A stretch of DNA of 45,925 nucleotides from Betaproteobacteria bacterium (GCA_025351455.1 JANXVW010000033.1:1-45925), one strand, 5' to 3'; shown: positions 1 to 8,921, counted from the first letter of the stretch. Notes: a model not told the origin generated them from the sequence alone. Numbers and translations: made by a program.

Positions 1-1617
1 GGAGACGTCACCGGCGCGAAGTGGAGCGACAAAGGCGTGACGGCGGCACCGGGTTTCGGCGCCGCATTCAAGCAATTCGCCGAGGGCGGCTGGACCGGAC
101 TGGCTTGCGATCCGCAGTATGGCGGCCAAGGCTTGCCGCACATTCTTTCCACGCAGACTTCGGAAATGTGGAATTCGGCGAACATGTCGTTCTGCCTGTG
201 CCCGATGCTCACGGCAGGCGTGGTCGCTTCGCTGATGCGCCATGGCTCGGACGTACAAAAAGACACCTATCTGCCGAACCTGGTGACGGGAAAATGGACC
301 GGGACCATGAACCTGACTGAATCGCAAGCTGGTTCGGATCTTTCCGCAGTGCGTGCCCGGGCGATACCCCAAGGCGACCATTTCCGCATTTACGGCACCA
401 AGATATTCATCACCTGGGGCGAGCACGACATGGCGGAAAACATCGTGCACATGGTGCTTGCACGCACGCCGGATGCGCCGGAAGGCGTGAAAGGCATCTC
501 ATTATTCGTCGTGCCGAAATTCCTGGTCAACACCGATGGCAGCCTCGGCCAGCGCAACGATGTGAAATGCGTTTCCATCGAACACAAGCTGGGCATCCAC
601 GGTAGCCCGACCTGCGTGATGGCCTACGGCGACGCCGACGGCGCGGTCGGCTACCTCATCGGCGAGGAGAATCGCGGACTGGAATACATGTTTACCATGA
701 TGAATTTCGCGCGACTCGAAGTCGGCATTGAAGGCGTGGCGATCGCGGAACGCGCCTATCAGCATGCGCTCGACTACGCGCGCAGTCGTGTCCAGGGCAG
801 GGAGATCGGCGTCAAGAACGGCGATCGCGTCAGCATCATCCATCACCCGGACGTGCGCCGCATGCTCATGAGCATGAAGGCGCAGACGCAGGCCATGCGC
901 GCCCTGGCAACGCTGGCATCCGCCCATCTGGACAAGGCATTGCTGCATCCGGACAAGGCAGAGCGGGCCAAAAACCAGGCGATGTTCGATTTGTTGACGC
1001 CGGTGGTAAAGGGCTGGTGCACCGAACAGTCCATCGAAATCGCGTCAACGGGCGTGCAGATCCATGGCGGCATGGGTTTCGTTGAAGAAACCGGCGCGGC
1101 GCAGTATCTGCGGGATGCGCGCATCACGACGATCTACGAAGGCACCACCGGCATCCAGGCCAACGATCTGGTGGGCCGCAAGGTCGCCTATGAGAAGGGC
1201 GCCACCATCAAACTGCTCCTCGCGCAGATGCGAGGCTTCGATGCAGAAATTGCAAAGGTCGGCCATCCCGGTCTCGCCGTGATCCGGCGCTCGCTGGCCG
1301 AAGGGGTGGCCGCCTTGTCCGAAGCGACCGAATGGCTGCTCGCCACGTTCCCCGGCAATATGAAAGCGGCGTCCGCCGGGGCGGTCCCGTTTTTGAAACT
1401 GTTCGGTACCGTGGCCGGCGGCTGGCAAATGGCGCGGGCGGCATTGATCGCAAAAAATCGCCTGGATGAAAATAGCGAGGATTTCGATTTCTATCGCGCC
1501 AAGATCGGCACGGCGCGCTTTTATGCGGAACATATCCTTCCCCTGGCCGTGGCCTACAAGCAGGAAATCGTGCACGGCTCGAGCAGCGTGCTTGCGCTCG
1601 AAGAGGCCCAGTTCTGA
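1..1617 (+). CDS. Acyl-CoA dehydrogenase, DmdC-like (5' truncated by window edge)
   Basis: This is a FAD-dependent acyl-CoA dehydrogenase that oxidises an acyl-CoA to the 2-enoyl-CoA. The frame is open from base 1, so the N-terminus lies outside; the GTG at 37 in the ORF track is internal. The visible part has the substrate/FAD loop MNLTESQAGSDLS, the block KIFITWGEHDMAENIVH, and the C-terminal IYEGTTGIQ motif, whose Glu is the expected catalytic base. About 539 residues are visible, and a long C-terminal extension after the core matches the roughly 600-residue DmdC/3-methylmercaptopropionyl-CoA dehydrogenase-like subfamily. In a fatty-acid cluster such enzymes usually act on ordinary acyl-CoAs, so a DMSP role should not be assumed. 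A strong terminator follows, separating it from psrA. Family assignment is firm; substrate is unknown. Confidence 0.93.
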   Translation, partial: GDVTGAKWSDKGVTAAPGFGAAFKQFAEGGWTGLACDPQYGGQGLPHILSTQTSEMWNSANMSFCLCPMLTAGVVASLMRHGSDVQKDTYLPNLVTGKWTGTMNLTESQAGSDLSAVRARAIPQGDHFRIYGTKIFITWGEHDMAENIVHMVLARTPDAPEGVKGISLFVVPKFLVNTDGSLGQRNDVKCVSIEHKLGIHGSPTCVMAYGDADGAVGYLIGEENRGLEYMFTMMNFARLEVGIEGVAIAERAYQHALDYARSRVQGREIGVKNGDRVSIIHHPDVRRMLMSMKAQTQAMRALATLASAHLDKALLHPDKAERAKNQAMFDLLTPVVKGWCTEQSIEIASTGVQIHGGMGFVEETGAAQYLRDARITTIYEGTTGIQANDLVGRKVAYEKGATIKLLLAQMRGFDAEIAKVGHPGLAVIRRSLAEGVAALSEATEWLLATFPGNMKAASAGAVPFLKLFGTVAGGWQMARAALIAKNRLDENSEDFDFYRAKIGTARFYAEHILPLAVAYKQEIVHGSSSVLALEEAQF

Positions 1618-1655
1618 CGCAGCAGCGCGAAATGGCGCGCAACAGAAGGCGAGAT

Positions 1656-1689
1656 GAAACGCAGCCTTGAATGCTGCGTTTCTTTTTTT
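1656..1689 (+). terminator. Rho-independent terminator after the first acyl-CoA dehydrogenase
   Basis: A perfect 10-bp stem (GAAACGCAGC/GCTGCGTTTC) with a 7-nt loop is followed directly by seven T residues. It lies 39 nt after the stop codon and closes the upstream transcript before the psrA promoter. Confidence 0.92.
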
Positions 1690-1725
1690 GCGCCACCGCA
1701 ATTTTACTGCCATAGCAATTTTCCG

Positions 1726-1754
1726 TTGACAAGCCTTCCCTGCCTGACGATGAT
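1726..1754 (+). promoter_or_regulatory. Sigma70-type promoter of psrA
   Basis: A perfect -35 box TTGACA (1726-1731) stands 17 nt before GATGAT (1749-1754), which matches 4 of 6 positions of TATAAT. The -10 box lies inside the left arm of the palindrome at 1749-1776, so a protein bound there would block RNA polymerase. Confidence 0.65.
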
Positions 1755-1776
1755 TCAAACGTTCGTTTGAATCATC
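1749..1776. promoter_or_regulatory. Palindromic operator, likely PsrA autoregulatory site
   Basis: A perfect inverted repeat has two 13-nt arms (GATGATTCAAACG) around a 2-nt centre. Its core reads CAAAC-GTTC-GTTTG, matching the AAAC-N4-GTTT pattern known for PsrA-type fatty-acid-responsive TetR repressors. It overlaps the promoter -10 box and lies 60 nt upstream of the TetR gene start, the usual arrangement for autorepression. I saw no second good copy elsewhere in the cluster, so the genes downstream are probably controlled through this one transcript. Binding is inferred from the pattern and position. Confidence 0.8.
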
Positions 1777-1835
1777 TTGTTGGCTGCATATTTTGGGAGA
1801 GGGCCGTTCCGGAAACGTGCCGGAATGCAAGTGCA

Positions 1836-2531
1836 ATGGCCGAAAACAGGAACCAGACAACCGATACCAGGCAGAAAATTCTTTGCGCTGCGGAGTCCCT
1901 GTTCATGCAGCAGGGCTACGTTGCGACTTCACTGCGGGGCATAACCGCCAAGGCCGGGGTCAATCTCGCAGCGGTCAATTATCATTTCGGTTGCAAGGAA
2001 GCGCTGATCCGCGAGGTGTTCGAGCGTCGCCTCGGCCCCCTGAATGCGGCGCGAATTGCCCATCTCGACAAACTGGAGGCCGCGGCCCGAGGGCGCCCGC
2101 TGGGTATCGAGCAGATCATCGAAGCCATCGTCGCGCCGGTCTTGCACGTCAGCAAGGAACCACGGCCCCGCGGGACGATTTCCCTGCAGCTGCTTGGCCG
2201 CGCCTTTTCCGAGCCCGCCGAGACCTTGCGCGAAATCCTTCCCGCCCAGTATCGCGAGGTGGTCATCCGCTTCAAGCAGGCGCTGACGAGGGCATTACCG
2301 GACATGCCGGACCAGGAACTGATCTGGCGCATGCACTTCATGTTCGGCACCTTGTCCTACACCATGACCGGCAATGACGCATTGAAGCTGATTGCAACCT
2401 GCAACCGGGAAGACGGCGACGACGCGGTTGCCATCATGCGCCGGTTGATTCCCTTTCTCGCCGCAGGATTGCGGGCGCCGCTGCCAGCCTTGCAAATAAA
2501 GCGCAGTTTGCCGGGTCGAAGAGCGGCATGA
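1836..2531 (+). CDS. psrA: TetR-family fatty-acid-responsive repressor, PsrA-like
   Basis: A 231-residue TetR/AcrR regulator. The N-terminal helix-turn-helix runs over about residues 10-60 (RQKILCAAESLFMQQGYVAT, then AGVNLAAVNYHFGCKEALI). The C-terminal half resembles the PsrA ligand domain, including EPAETLREIL and LIWRMHFMFGTLSYTMTG. PsrA proteins bind long-chain fatty acids or acyl-CoAs and release their operator, which derepresses beta-oxidation genes. The ORF track begins at a TTG (1767) lying within the operator palindrome. I prefer the ATG at 1836, which gives the canonical short N-terminus (MAENRNQTTDTRQKIL). fadE starts 34 nt after the stop, so psrA probably heads the fad transcript. 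Family certain; ortholog name likely. Confidence 0.85.
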   Translation: MAENRNQTTDTRQKILCAAESLFMQQGYVATSLRGITAKAGVNLAAVNYHFGCKEALIREVFERRLGPLNAARIAHLDKLEAAARGRPLGIEQIIEAIVAPVLHVSKEPRPRGTISLQLLGRAFSEPAETLREILPAQYREVVIRFKQALTRALPDMPDQELIWRMHFMFGTLSYTMTGNDALKLIATCNREDGDDAVAIMRRLIPFLAAGLRAPLPALQIKRSLPGRRAA

Positions 2532-2565
2532 AGCGCCACCACGAACTGGAAAGAGGGGCAAGAAC

Positions 2566-5058
2566 ATGAATGTCACGCTCTGGGTGGCCGCCGCCGCGGC
2601 CGCATTGTGGATACTCGCCTACACTCGCGCGGGGGCCGCGGCGTGGATCGTCGGCATCAGCGCTTACCTCGGGGCCTTGACGCTGTGGTCGGGAGCGGGC
2701 GGTGCGACAAAGGCGGGACTGTGGACGCTGTTCCTGATCGCCGCCGCTTTGCTGATGGTGCCGCAATTGCGCCGCGCACTGATCAGCGATCCGCTGCTCA
2801 ACTGGTTCCGCAAGGCGCTGCCGCGGGTTTCGCAGACCGAGCAGGAGGCGCTCGACGCCGGTACGGTTTGGTGGGATGGCGAACTGTTCAGCGGTCAGCC
2901 GGACTGGAACAAATTATTCGGCACGCCGAAGCCGCGGCTTACCCCGGACGAACAGGCTTTCCTCGACGGCCCGGTCGAAGAGCTCTGCCGGATGTGCGAC
3001 GACTGGGAAATCACACACGAGCTAAACGACCTGCCGCCGGAAGTCTGGCAGTTCATCAAGGATCGCGGTTTCCTCGGCATGATCATTCCACGCCAGTACG
3101 GCGGCTTGGGATTTTCCGCCTATGCGCACTCGCAAGTCGTGCAAAAACTGGCGACGCGCTGCGCCACGGCTTGCGTTTCGGTCATGGTGCCGAATTCACT
3201 GGGGCCGGCGGAACTGCTGCTGCATTACGGCACCGATGAACAGAAGAACCTGTACCTCCCGCGTCTGGCCAAAGGCCTGGAGATGCCCTGCTTTGCCTTG
3301 ACCGGTCCGGAAGCCGGTTCGGATGCAGGCTCGATTCCGGATTTCGGCGTGGTCTGCAAGGGCTTGCACGAGGGCCGCGAAGTGACCGGCATCCGCCTGA
3401 CCTGGGAAAAGCGCTACATCACGCTCGGGCCGGTGGCCACGCTCCTCGGACTCGCATTCAAGTTGCACGATCCCGACGGCCTGCTGGGCGGCAAGGAGGA
3501 CATCGGCATTACGCTCGCTTTGATCCCGACCAGGCATCCCGGCGTGAACATCGGCCGGCGGCATTTTCCGCTGAATGCCTCGTTCATGAACGGGCCCAAC
3601 TCCGGCAAGGATGTCTTCATCCCGATGGACTGGGTCATCGGCGGGCGGGAATATGCCGGACAGGGCTGGCGCATGCTCATGGAGTGCCTTGCAGCCGGAC
3701 GCTCCATCTCGCTGCCATCGTCGAGCGCCGGCGCGGCCAAGCTGGCGCTGCGCACGACCAGCGCGTACAGCCGGGTTCGCAGCCAGTTCAAGATATCCAT
3801 CGGCAAGTTCGAGGGCATCGAAGAAGCGATGGCGCGCATTGCCGGCAATACCTATGCGATCGATGCCGCACGGACCATGACCGCGGGGGCGATCGACCTC
3901 GGCGAAAAACCCTCGGTGATTTCGGCCATTGTCAAATACCACTGCACCGAGCGCGCACGCCAGGTGATCAACGACGCAATGGATGTGCACGGCGGCAAGG
4001 GCATCTGCCTCGGTCCGAATAATTATCTTGGCCGCGCCTATCAGCAGATTCCGATCGGGATCACCGTGGAAGGCGCGAACATCCTGACACGCAGCATGAT
4101 GATCTTCGGTCAGGGCGCGATTCGCTGCCATCCCTATGTCTTGCGGGAAATCGCGGCCACGCGCAACGAAGATCCGAAGGGGGCCGGGGACGACTTCGAC
4201 GAGGCCTTCTGGGACCACGTGCGCTTTGTCGTCTGCAACGCGGCGCGGTCGTTGTGGCAGGGCGTGACCGGCGCAAAAATGATCAGCGTGCCCGGCGCAC
4301 CGGAACTGCGTTCGTACACGCGCCAGCTCACGCGCCTGTGCGCAGGCTTCGCCTTCGCGGCCGACGTGGCAATGCTGTTCCTCGGCGGCGACCTGAAGCG
4401 CCGCGAGAAACTGTCCGCCCGCCTGGGCGATATCCTCAGCCAGCTCTACATCGCATCGACTGTCCTGAAACGCTTCGAGGACGATGGCCGGCCGCGCGCC
4501 GACCTGCCGCTGGTGAAATGGGCACTGGAAGACTGCCTGAACCGGATCCAGGACGCGTTCTACGGCGTGTTCGAGAATTTCCCGAGCCGCGTCACCGGCT
4601 GGTTGTTGCGTGTGATGGTGTTTCCGTTCGGAAAATCCTTTGCACCGCCCAGGGACCATCTGGGTCACCAGATAGCCAAGTTGATGCTGGAATCCTCGCC
4701 GACGCGAGAGCGCGTGACCTCCAATGTGTTCGTAATGCGCCATGAAGACGATCCGGTAGGGCGCCTGGAACTGGCCTTGCTGGCCGCGCCGGCCGGCGAA
4801 GCAACGGAAGGCAAGATCCGCAGCGCGATGAAGGCGGGCGTGATCACAGGTTTGACCGAGTCTGCACGCATTGCATTCGCCGTGGAGAAAGGCATCATCA
4901 GCGCAGCTGAGGCGGCCCAGTTCCGGCAATTCAGTGCATTGCGCCACGGCTGCATCATGGTCGACGATTTCCCGCACGACATCGGCCGCCTGCAGGCATC
5001 GCGCGAGCCGGCAAGTGTGACCTCGTTCGGCAGCGCCTCCCACAAGACCGCAGCATGA
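2566..5058 (+). CDS. fadE: Acyl-CoA dehydrogenase FadE (large, membrane-anchored type)
   Basis: An 830-residue FadE-type enzyme (E. coli FadE is 814), catalysing the first oxidation of beta-oxidation on medium- to long-chain acyl-CoAs. Residues ~1-70 form two or three hydrophobic segments (WVAAAAAALWILAY, LWTLFLIAAALLMV) that should attach it to the membrane. The catalytic core follows, with CFALTGPEAGSDAGS and VHGGKGICLGPNNYLG, and the active-site Glu in ITVEGANILTRSM. The last ~250 residues match the FadE-specific DUF1974 extension. GAGGGGCAAGAAC provides a ribosome-binding site before the ATG. The stop overlaps the next start as ATGA, implying translational coupling with the crotonase gene. 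Electrons should pass through ETF to the ETF-QO encoded at 16.6-18.2 kb. Confidence 0.95.
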   Translation: MNVTLWVAAAAAALWILAYTRAGAAAWIVGISAYLGALTLWSGAGGATKAGLWTLFLIAAALLMVPQLRRALISDPLLNWFRKALPRVSQTEQEALDAGTVWWDGELFSGQPDWNKLFGTPKPRLTPDEQAFLDGPVEELCRMCDDWEITHELNDLPPEVWQFIKDRGFLGMIIPRQYGGLGFSAYAHSQVVQKLATRCATACVSVMVPNSLGPAELLLHYGTDEQKNLYLPRLAKGLEMPCFALTGPEAGSDAGSIPDFGVVCKGLHEGREVTGIRLTWEKRYITLGPVATLLGLAFKLHDPDGLLGGKEDIGITLALIPTRHPGVNIGRRHFPLNASFMNGPNSGKDVFIPMDWVIGGREYAGQGWRMLMECLAAGRSISLPSSSAGAAKLALRTTSAYSRVRSQFKISIGKFEGIEEAMARIAGNTYAIDAARTMTAGAIDLGEKPSVISAIVKYHCTERARQVINDAMDVHGGKGICLGPNNYLGRAYQQIPIGITVEGANILTRSMMIFGQGAIRCHPYVLREIAATRNEDPKGAGDDFDEAFWDHVRFVVCNAARSLWQGVTGAKMISVPGAPELRSYTRQLTRLCAGFAFAADVAMLFLGGDLKRREKLSARLGDILSQLYIASTVLKRFEDDGRPRADLPLVKWALEDCLNRIQDAFYGVFENFPSRVTGWLLRVMVFPFGKSFAPPRDHLGHQIAKLMLESSPTRERVTSNVFVMRHEDDPVGRLELALLAAPAGEATEGKIRSAMKAGVITGLTESARIAFAVEKGIISAAEAAQFRQFSALRHGCIMVDDFPHDIGRLQASREPASVTSFGSASHKTAA

Positions 5059-5837
5059 GCGAAGTCGTAAAGCTTTCCGTGGCGGGTGGCGTTGCCACCA
5101 TCGTGCTCAATCGGCCACACGTGATGAACGCGATGGATGGCGAGATGATGCTGCAATTGCGTCCCGTTGCTGAAGCGGTGGAGAAAGATCCGGCCGTCCG
5201 CGCCGTCGTTTTGCGCGGCGAAGGCGCGGCATTCATGGCCGGTGGAGACGTGGCGGTCTTTCATCGGCATCTCGCTGAGCTGCCCGAACTGATCGTGACC
5301 TGGGGGCGCGAAATGCACTCGGCCTTCCTGGCGCTGCGGCGCATGGGCAAGCCGGTTCTCGCCAGCGTGCATGGCGCGGTGGCCGGCGCCGGCTTCAGCC
5401 TGATGTGCGCCGCCGACCTTGCGATCGCCGCTTCCGATACCCGTTTCACGCTCGCGTACGCAAACATCGGCGCCAGTCCGGACGGCGGCAGCACTTATTT
5501 CCTGCCCCGGCTCGTCGGCTACAAGAAAACCATGGAATTGATCATGCTGCCGGACCGCTTCGACGCCGAGGCCGCGCGCCAGCACGGCTTGGTGAACTGG
5601 GTAGTACCAGGCGACAAGCTTGCCGAGGAGACCGCCCGCATTGCCCAGCGCCTCGCTGCGGGACCGACGCATGCCTACGCGGAAGCCAAGCGGCTGGTCA
5701 ATCAGTCCCTGGATCCGATGGCCGCGCAAATGGAGCAGGAACTGCAGGCGTTCTCCCGTTGCGCGCGCGGCGCCGACTTGAAAGAAGGCGTGACGGCGTT
5801 CGTCGAAAAGCGCAAGCCGGTTTTCAAAGGTGCGTGA
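5055..5837 (+). CDS. Enoyl-CoA hydratase/isomerase family protein, PaaG-like active site
   Basis: A 260-residue crotonase-superfamily protein, starting within the fadE stop (ATGA). The fold signature HGAVAGAGFSLMCAADLAIA is present and supplies the oxyanion-hole region. Aligned by eye with the classical hydratase, the two catalytic glutamates (rat Glu144 and Glu164 positions) are replaced by Ser115 and Tyr135. An Asp is present at 143 in ASPDGGST, the position used as base by PaaG-type isomerases. It is therefore more likely a 2,3/3,4-enoyl-CoA isomerase, which would help degrade unsaturated fatty acids, than a plain hydratase; the FadN-like protein at 10.4-12.9 kb carries intact hydratase residues. 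Superfamily sure; the exact reaction is inference. Confidence 0.9.
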   Translation: MSEVVKLSVAGGVATIVLNRPHVMNAMDGEMMLQLRPVAEAVEKDPAVRAVVLRGEGAAFMAGGDVAVFHRHLAELPELIVTWGREMHSAFLALRRMGKPVLASVHGAVAGAGFSLMCAADLAIAASDTRFTLAYANIGASPDGGSTYFLPRLVGYKKTMELIMLPDRFDAEAARQHGLVNWVVPGDKLAEETARIAQRLAAGPTHAYAEAKRLVNQSLDPMAAQMEQELQAFSRCARGADLKEGVTAFVEKRKPVFKGA

Positions 5838-5858
5838 AAGCGTTGAACGAGGTTGATT

Positions 5859-6677
5859 TTGGCTGATTTGAAAAATAAGACAGTATTCATCACCGGGGCC
5901 ACGCGAGGAATCGGGCGCGAAATTGCATTGCGCTTCGCCCGTGACGGCGCCAACATCGTAGTGACCGGCAAGACGGCGGAGCCCAACCCCAAAATGGCGG
6001 GCACGATCCATTCGACTGCCCGCGAAGTGGAGGAAGCCGGCGGTCGCGCGCTTGCGCTGCAAGTCGATGTGCGCGACGAGAATGCGGTTGCGGCGGCGGT
6101 CAAAGCGGCTGCAGACGAGTTCGGTGGCATCGACATCCTGGTCAACAACGCCAGCGCCCTAAGCATCACGGGCACCATGGCCACGCCCGCGAAGCGCTAT
6201 GACCTGATGAACCAGATCAACGCGCGCGGCACATTCATCTGCTCGCAGGCCTGCATTCCCTACCTGTCCAAGTCAAGCAATCCGCACATCCTCACCCTGT
6301 CCCCGCCGCTGAACCTGAACCCGAAATGGTTCAAGGAGCACGTCGCTTACACCATGGCGAAATACGGCATGAGCATGTGCACGCTCGGCATGTCCGCCGA
6401 GTTTGCGGACCAGGGCATCGCGGTAAATTCACTGTGGCCGCGCACTACCATTGCCACCGCGGCGGTTGAGGTATTTTTTCCGCAGGCGCTCGCAGGGAGC
6501 CGCAAGCCGGCCATTATGGCGGACGCGGCCCACGCCATCGTGGTCCGCGACAGCCGCAGTGTCACCGGGCGCTTTTTCATCGATGAAGAAGTCCTGCGCG
6601 CACAGGGGGTCACGGATTTCGCACACTACGCGGTAACGCCGGGGGCGCGGCTCTTCCCGGATATTTTTCTCGACTGA
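5859..6677 (+). CDS. Short-chain dehydrogenase/reductase, HSDL2-like
   Basis: A classical SDR of about 272 residues. It has the NAD(P)-binding TGATRGIGRE near the N-terminus, NNAS, and the catalytic YTMAK (YxxxK). The segment KWFKEHVAYTMAKYGMSMC resembles hydroxysteroid-dehydrogenase-like protein 2 (HSDL2), here without the SCP2 domain found in animal proteins. HSDL2-type proteins are linked to lipid metabolism but lack a well-fixed substrate. The start is probably the TTG at 5859, 6 nt after the GAGG at 5849-5852; the TTG at 5853 used by the ORF track directly abuts that site and is too close. It lies between the crotonase and acyl-CoA ligase genes in one run of plus-strand genes, so a role in fatty-acid or branched-lipid oxidation is inferred. 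Confidence 0.88.
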   Translation: MADLKNKTVFITGATRGIGREIALRFARDGANIVVTGKTAEPNPKMAGTIHSTAREVEEAGGRALALQVDVRDENAVAAAVKAAADEFGGIDILVNNASALSITGTMATPAKRYDLMNQINARGTFICSQACIPYLSKSSNPHILTLSPPLNLNPKWFKEHVAYTMAKYGMSMCTLGMSAEFADQGIAVNSLWPRTTIATAAVEVFFPQALAGSRKPAIMADAAHAIVVRDSRSVTGRFFIDEEVLRAQGVTDFAHYAVTPGARLFPDIFLD

Positions 6678-6712
6678 TCCGCACACCAAGAAAATCGACA
6701 GGAGGAATCGTC

Positions 6713-8515
6713 ATGGCGCAGAAAGGCGACGTCATCGCCACGCAGATTGCGAAAACCCTGGACGGACTTTTCCAGGAACGCGTGCGCCGGTCGGCCGCCG
6801 CGGTGGCGTACAGGAATTTCGACGAGCCGGATGGATGGAAAGACTACACCTGGGGCGATGTCGAGAAATTGGTGGCGCGCTGGCAGGCGGGGTTCGAAGC
6901 GGACGGGCTGCAGCCGGGAGACCGGGTTGCGATCATGCTGCGTAACAGTGTCAACTGGATCGTATTCGATCAGGCCGCCATGGGCCTGGATCTGGTTACG
7001 GTTCCGCTATACACGTCGGATCGTCCCGACAACATCGCCTACATACTGCACGATTCAGGCGCGAAAGTGCTGGTGTTCGAAAATGCAGATCAATGGACGG
7101 CATTCAACGAAGTCCAGGACCAGCTTGCCGGCCTGAAGCGCGTGCTTTGCATCAATCCGATGTCAGGGGCGTCCCCGGACGCGCGCGTAAACAGCCTTGC
7201 CGACTGGCTGCCGCAGACCGCGGGCGCCGTTAAACACGTTAATCTGGACAGCACGAAACTGACGAGCATCATTTATACCTCGGGCACCACCGGAAAACCC
7301 AAGGGCGTCATGTTGTCGCACCGAAACATGCTCGAGAATGCAGCCGCAGCATCGCAGTGCTTTGAAATAACGCCGAGCGATCTCTTCCTGTCGTTCCTGC
7401 CGATGTCGCATACGCTCGAACGTACCGCGGGCTGCTATCTGACAATGATGACGGGCGCGACCGTGGCCTATGCCCGTTCGATTGCGCTGCTCGGCGAAGA
7501 TCTGGTCGCGGTCCGGCCGACGATCATGATCTCGGTACCGCGAATTTATGAGCGCGTATACGGCAGCATCAAGACCCGGCTTGCGGAAGGTCCAGCCTTT
7601 CGCAAAAAACTGTTTGAGTTTGCAGTCGAGGTCGGCTGGGCGAGATTCGAACACCAGCAGGGCAGGGGACCGTGGAAACCATCCTTCCTGTTATGGCCGA
7701 TCCTGGACCGGCTGGTCGCCGGCAAAGTCATGGCCCGCCTCGGCGGACGCTTGCGCGCGGCGGTGAGTGGCGGCGCGGCGCTGGCGCCCGATATCGCAAG
7801 ACTGTTTGTCGGGCTTGGCCTGCCTATTCTGCAAGGTTACGGACTGACGGAAACCAGTCCGGTGGTCAGCACCAACCGGCTGAACGACAACATTCCCGCC
7901 AGCATCGGCAAGCCGGTTCCCGGCGTGGAGGTCAAGCTGGGAGAAAAGGATGCTTTGCTGGTCAAAGGCCCCAATGTCATGCTCGGCTACTGGAATCTTC
8001 CGGATGCCACCAAGGCCATGTTCACCGCGGACGGCTGGCTGAATACCGGCGACACGGCACGCATCGACGAGACGGGCCATCTCTACATCACCGGCCGGCT
8101 GAAGGAAATCATCGTGATGTCCAACGGAGAAAAGATACCGCCGGTGGACATGGAGGCCGCGATCCTGCAGGACGGCCTCTTCGAGCAGGTCATGGTCATG
8201 GGCGAGGGCCGGCCTTACCTGGGCGCGTTCGTAGTGGTCAGCAAGGAGCAGTGGGCGAAGGTCGCTGGCCAGATTGGGTTGACAACTGGCGTGGGTGGCA
8301 TCATGCAGGACGAAGCCGCGCAGAGGGTCGTGCTGGATCGGGTGCAACGGCAGATCAAATCGTTTCCGGGTTACGCAAAAATCCATCGCGTGGCGGTGTG
8401 CGCCGAACCCTGGACGGTGGAAAACGGGCTGCTCACGCCGACCATGAAATTGAAACGGTCGAAAGTCATGGAAGTGCACAAGAAGGAGTTCGAGGACCTT
8501 TATGCCGGACACTGA
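6713..8515 (+). CDS. Long-chain fatty-acid-CoA ligase (AMP-forming)
   Basis: A 600-residue adenylate-forming enzyme that activates free fatty acids to acyl-CoA with ATP. The ATP loop IYTSGTTGKPKGVMLSHRN is at about residue 187-205. The adenylation motif is GYGLTETSPVVS. The hinge and C-terminal signature are NTGDTARIDETGHLYITGR and LKEIIVMSNGEKIPP. Length and motifs match the FAA1/bubblegum-type long-chain ligases more closely than E. coli FadD. AGGAGG precedes the ATG at good spacing. The 3' end overlaps the thioesterase gene by 14 nt. It presumably acts at the inner membrane on acids delivered by the FadL-type porin encoded two genes downstream. Confidence 0.94.
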   Translation: MAQKGDVIATQIAKTLDGLFQERVRRSAAAVAYRNFDEPDGWKDYTWGDVEKLVARWQAGFEADGLQPGDRVAIMLRNSVNWIVFDQAAMGLDLVTVPLYTSDRPDNIAYILHDSGAKVLVFENADQWTAFNEVQDQLAGLKRVLCINPMSGASPDARVNSLADWLPQTAGAVKHVNLDSTKLTSIIYTSGTTGKPKGVMLSHRNMLENAAAASQCFEITPSDLFLSFLPMSHTLERTAGCYLTMMTGATVAYARSIALLGEDLVAVRPTIMISVPRIYERVYGSIKTRLAEGPAFRKKLFEFAVEVGWARFEHQQGRGPWKPSFLLWPILDRLVAGKVMARLGGRLRAAVSGGAALAPDIARLFVGLGLPILQGYGLTETSPVVSTNRLNDNIPASIGKPVPGVEVKLGEKDALLVKGPNVMLGYWNLPDATKAMFTADGWLNTGDTARIDETGHLYITGRLKEIIVMSNGEKIPPVDMEAAILQDGLFEQVMVMGEGRPYLGAFVVVSKEQWAKVAGQIGLTTGVGGIMQDEAAQRVVLDRVQRQIKSFPGYAKIHRVAVCAEPWTVENGLLTPTMKLKRSKVMEVHKKEFEDLYAGH

Positions 8516-8921
8516 TCGCAGTCCAACACAACCGCAGGAAGCCGAAGCGTTGCTGGGGCGCCGCGAGCCGACGCTGCGCGTCGTGCCAATGCCTTCCGAT
8601 GCCAATTACACCGGCGACATCTTCGGCGGATGGATCATGTCGCAGGTCGACATTGCCGGCAGCATCCCCGCCATCGAGCTTGCCAAGGGACGGGTGGCGA
8701 CGATCGCCGTCAACTCTTTCCTTTTCAAGCAGCCGGTCATGATTGGCGACGTAGTGAGCTTTTACGCCCAGGTCGTGCGCGTGGGGCGTACTTCGATCAC
8801 GGTGGACGTCGAGGTTTTCGCACGCCGGCGGGTATTGCATGAAGTCGTCAAAGTGACCGAGGCGACCTTGACTTATGTGGCGGTGGACGACGAACGTCGC
8901 CCGCGGCCGATCATCGGATAA
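8502..8921 (+). CDS. Acyl-CoA thioesterase, YciA-like hotdog protein
   Basis: A 139-residue single-hotdog acyl-CoA hydrolase. The signature GDIFGGWIMSQVDIAGSIPA matches the YciA/BACH group, which cleaves acyl-CoA to free acid and CoA. It starts inside the 3' end of the acyl-CoA ligase gene (14-nt overlap), so the two are coupled although they catalyse opposite steps. The thioesterase may recycle CoA or release non-degradable acyl-CoAs. It is the first of three hotdog proteins in the window. Confidence 0.9.
   Translation: MPDTDRSPTQPQEAEALLGRREPTLRVVPMPSDANYTGDIFGGWIMSQVDIAGSIPAIELAKGRVATIAVNSFLFKQPVMIGDVVSFYAQVVRVGRTSITVDVEVFARRRVLHEVVKVTEATLTYVAVDDERRPRPIIG

Noticed and set aside
1767-1835. 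Upstream TTG start for the TetR regulator
   Set aside because: It would place the start codon inside the operator/promoter palindrome and add 23 residues absent from PsrA-type proteins; ATG 1836 fits better.
3196-5043. 615-residue minus-strand ORF opposite fadE
   Set aside because: High-GC antisense shadow: it covers the clear fadE frame, has low-complexity His/Arg/Gly-rich sequence and no recognisable domain. The same applies to 10204..11682, 35630..37390, 12988..14265 and 24566..25924.
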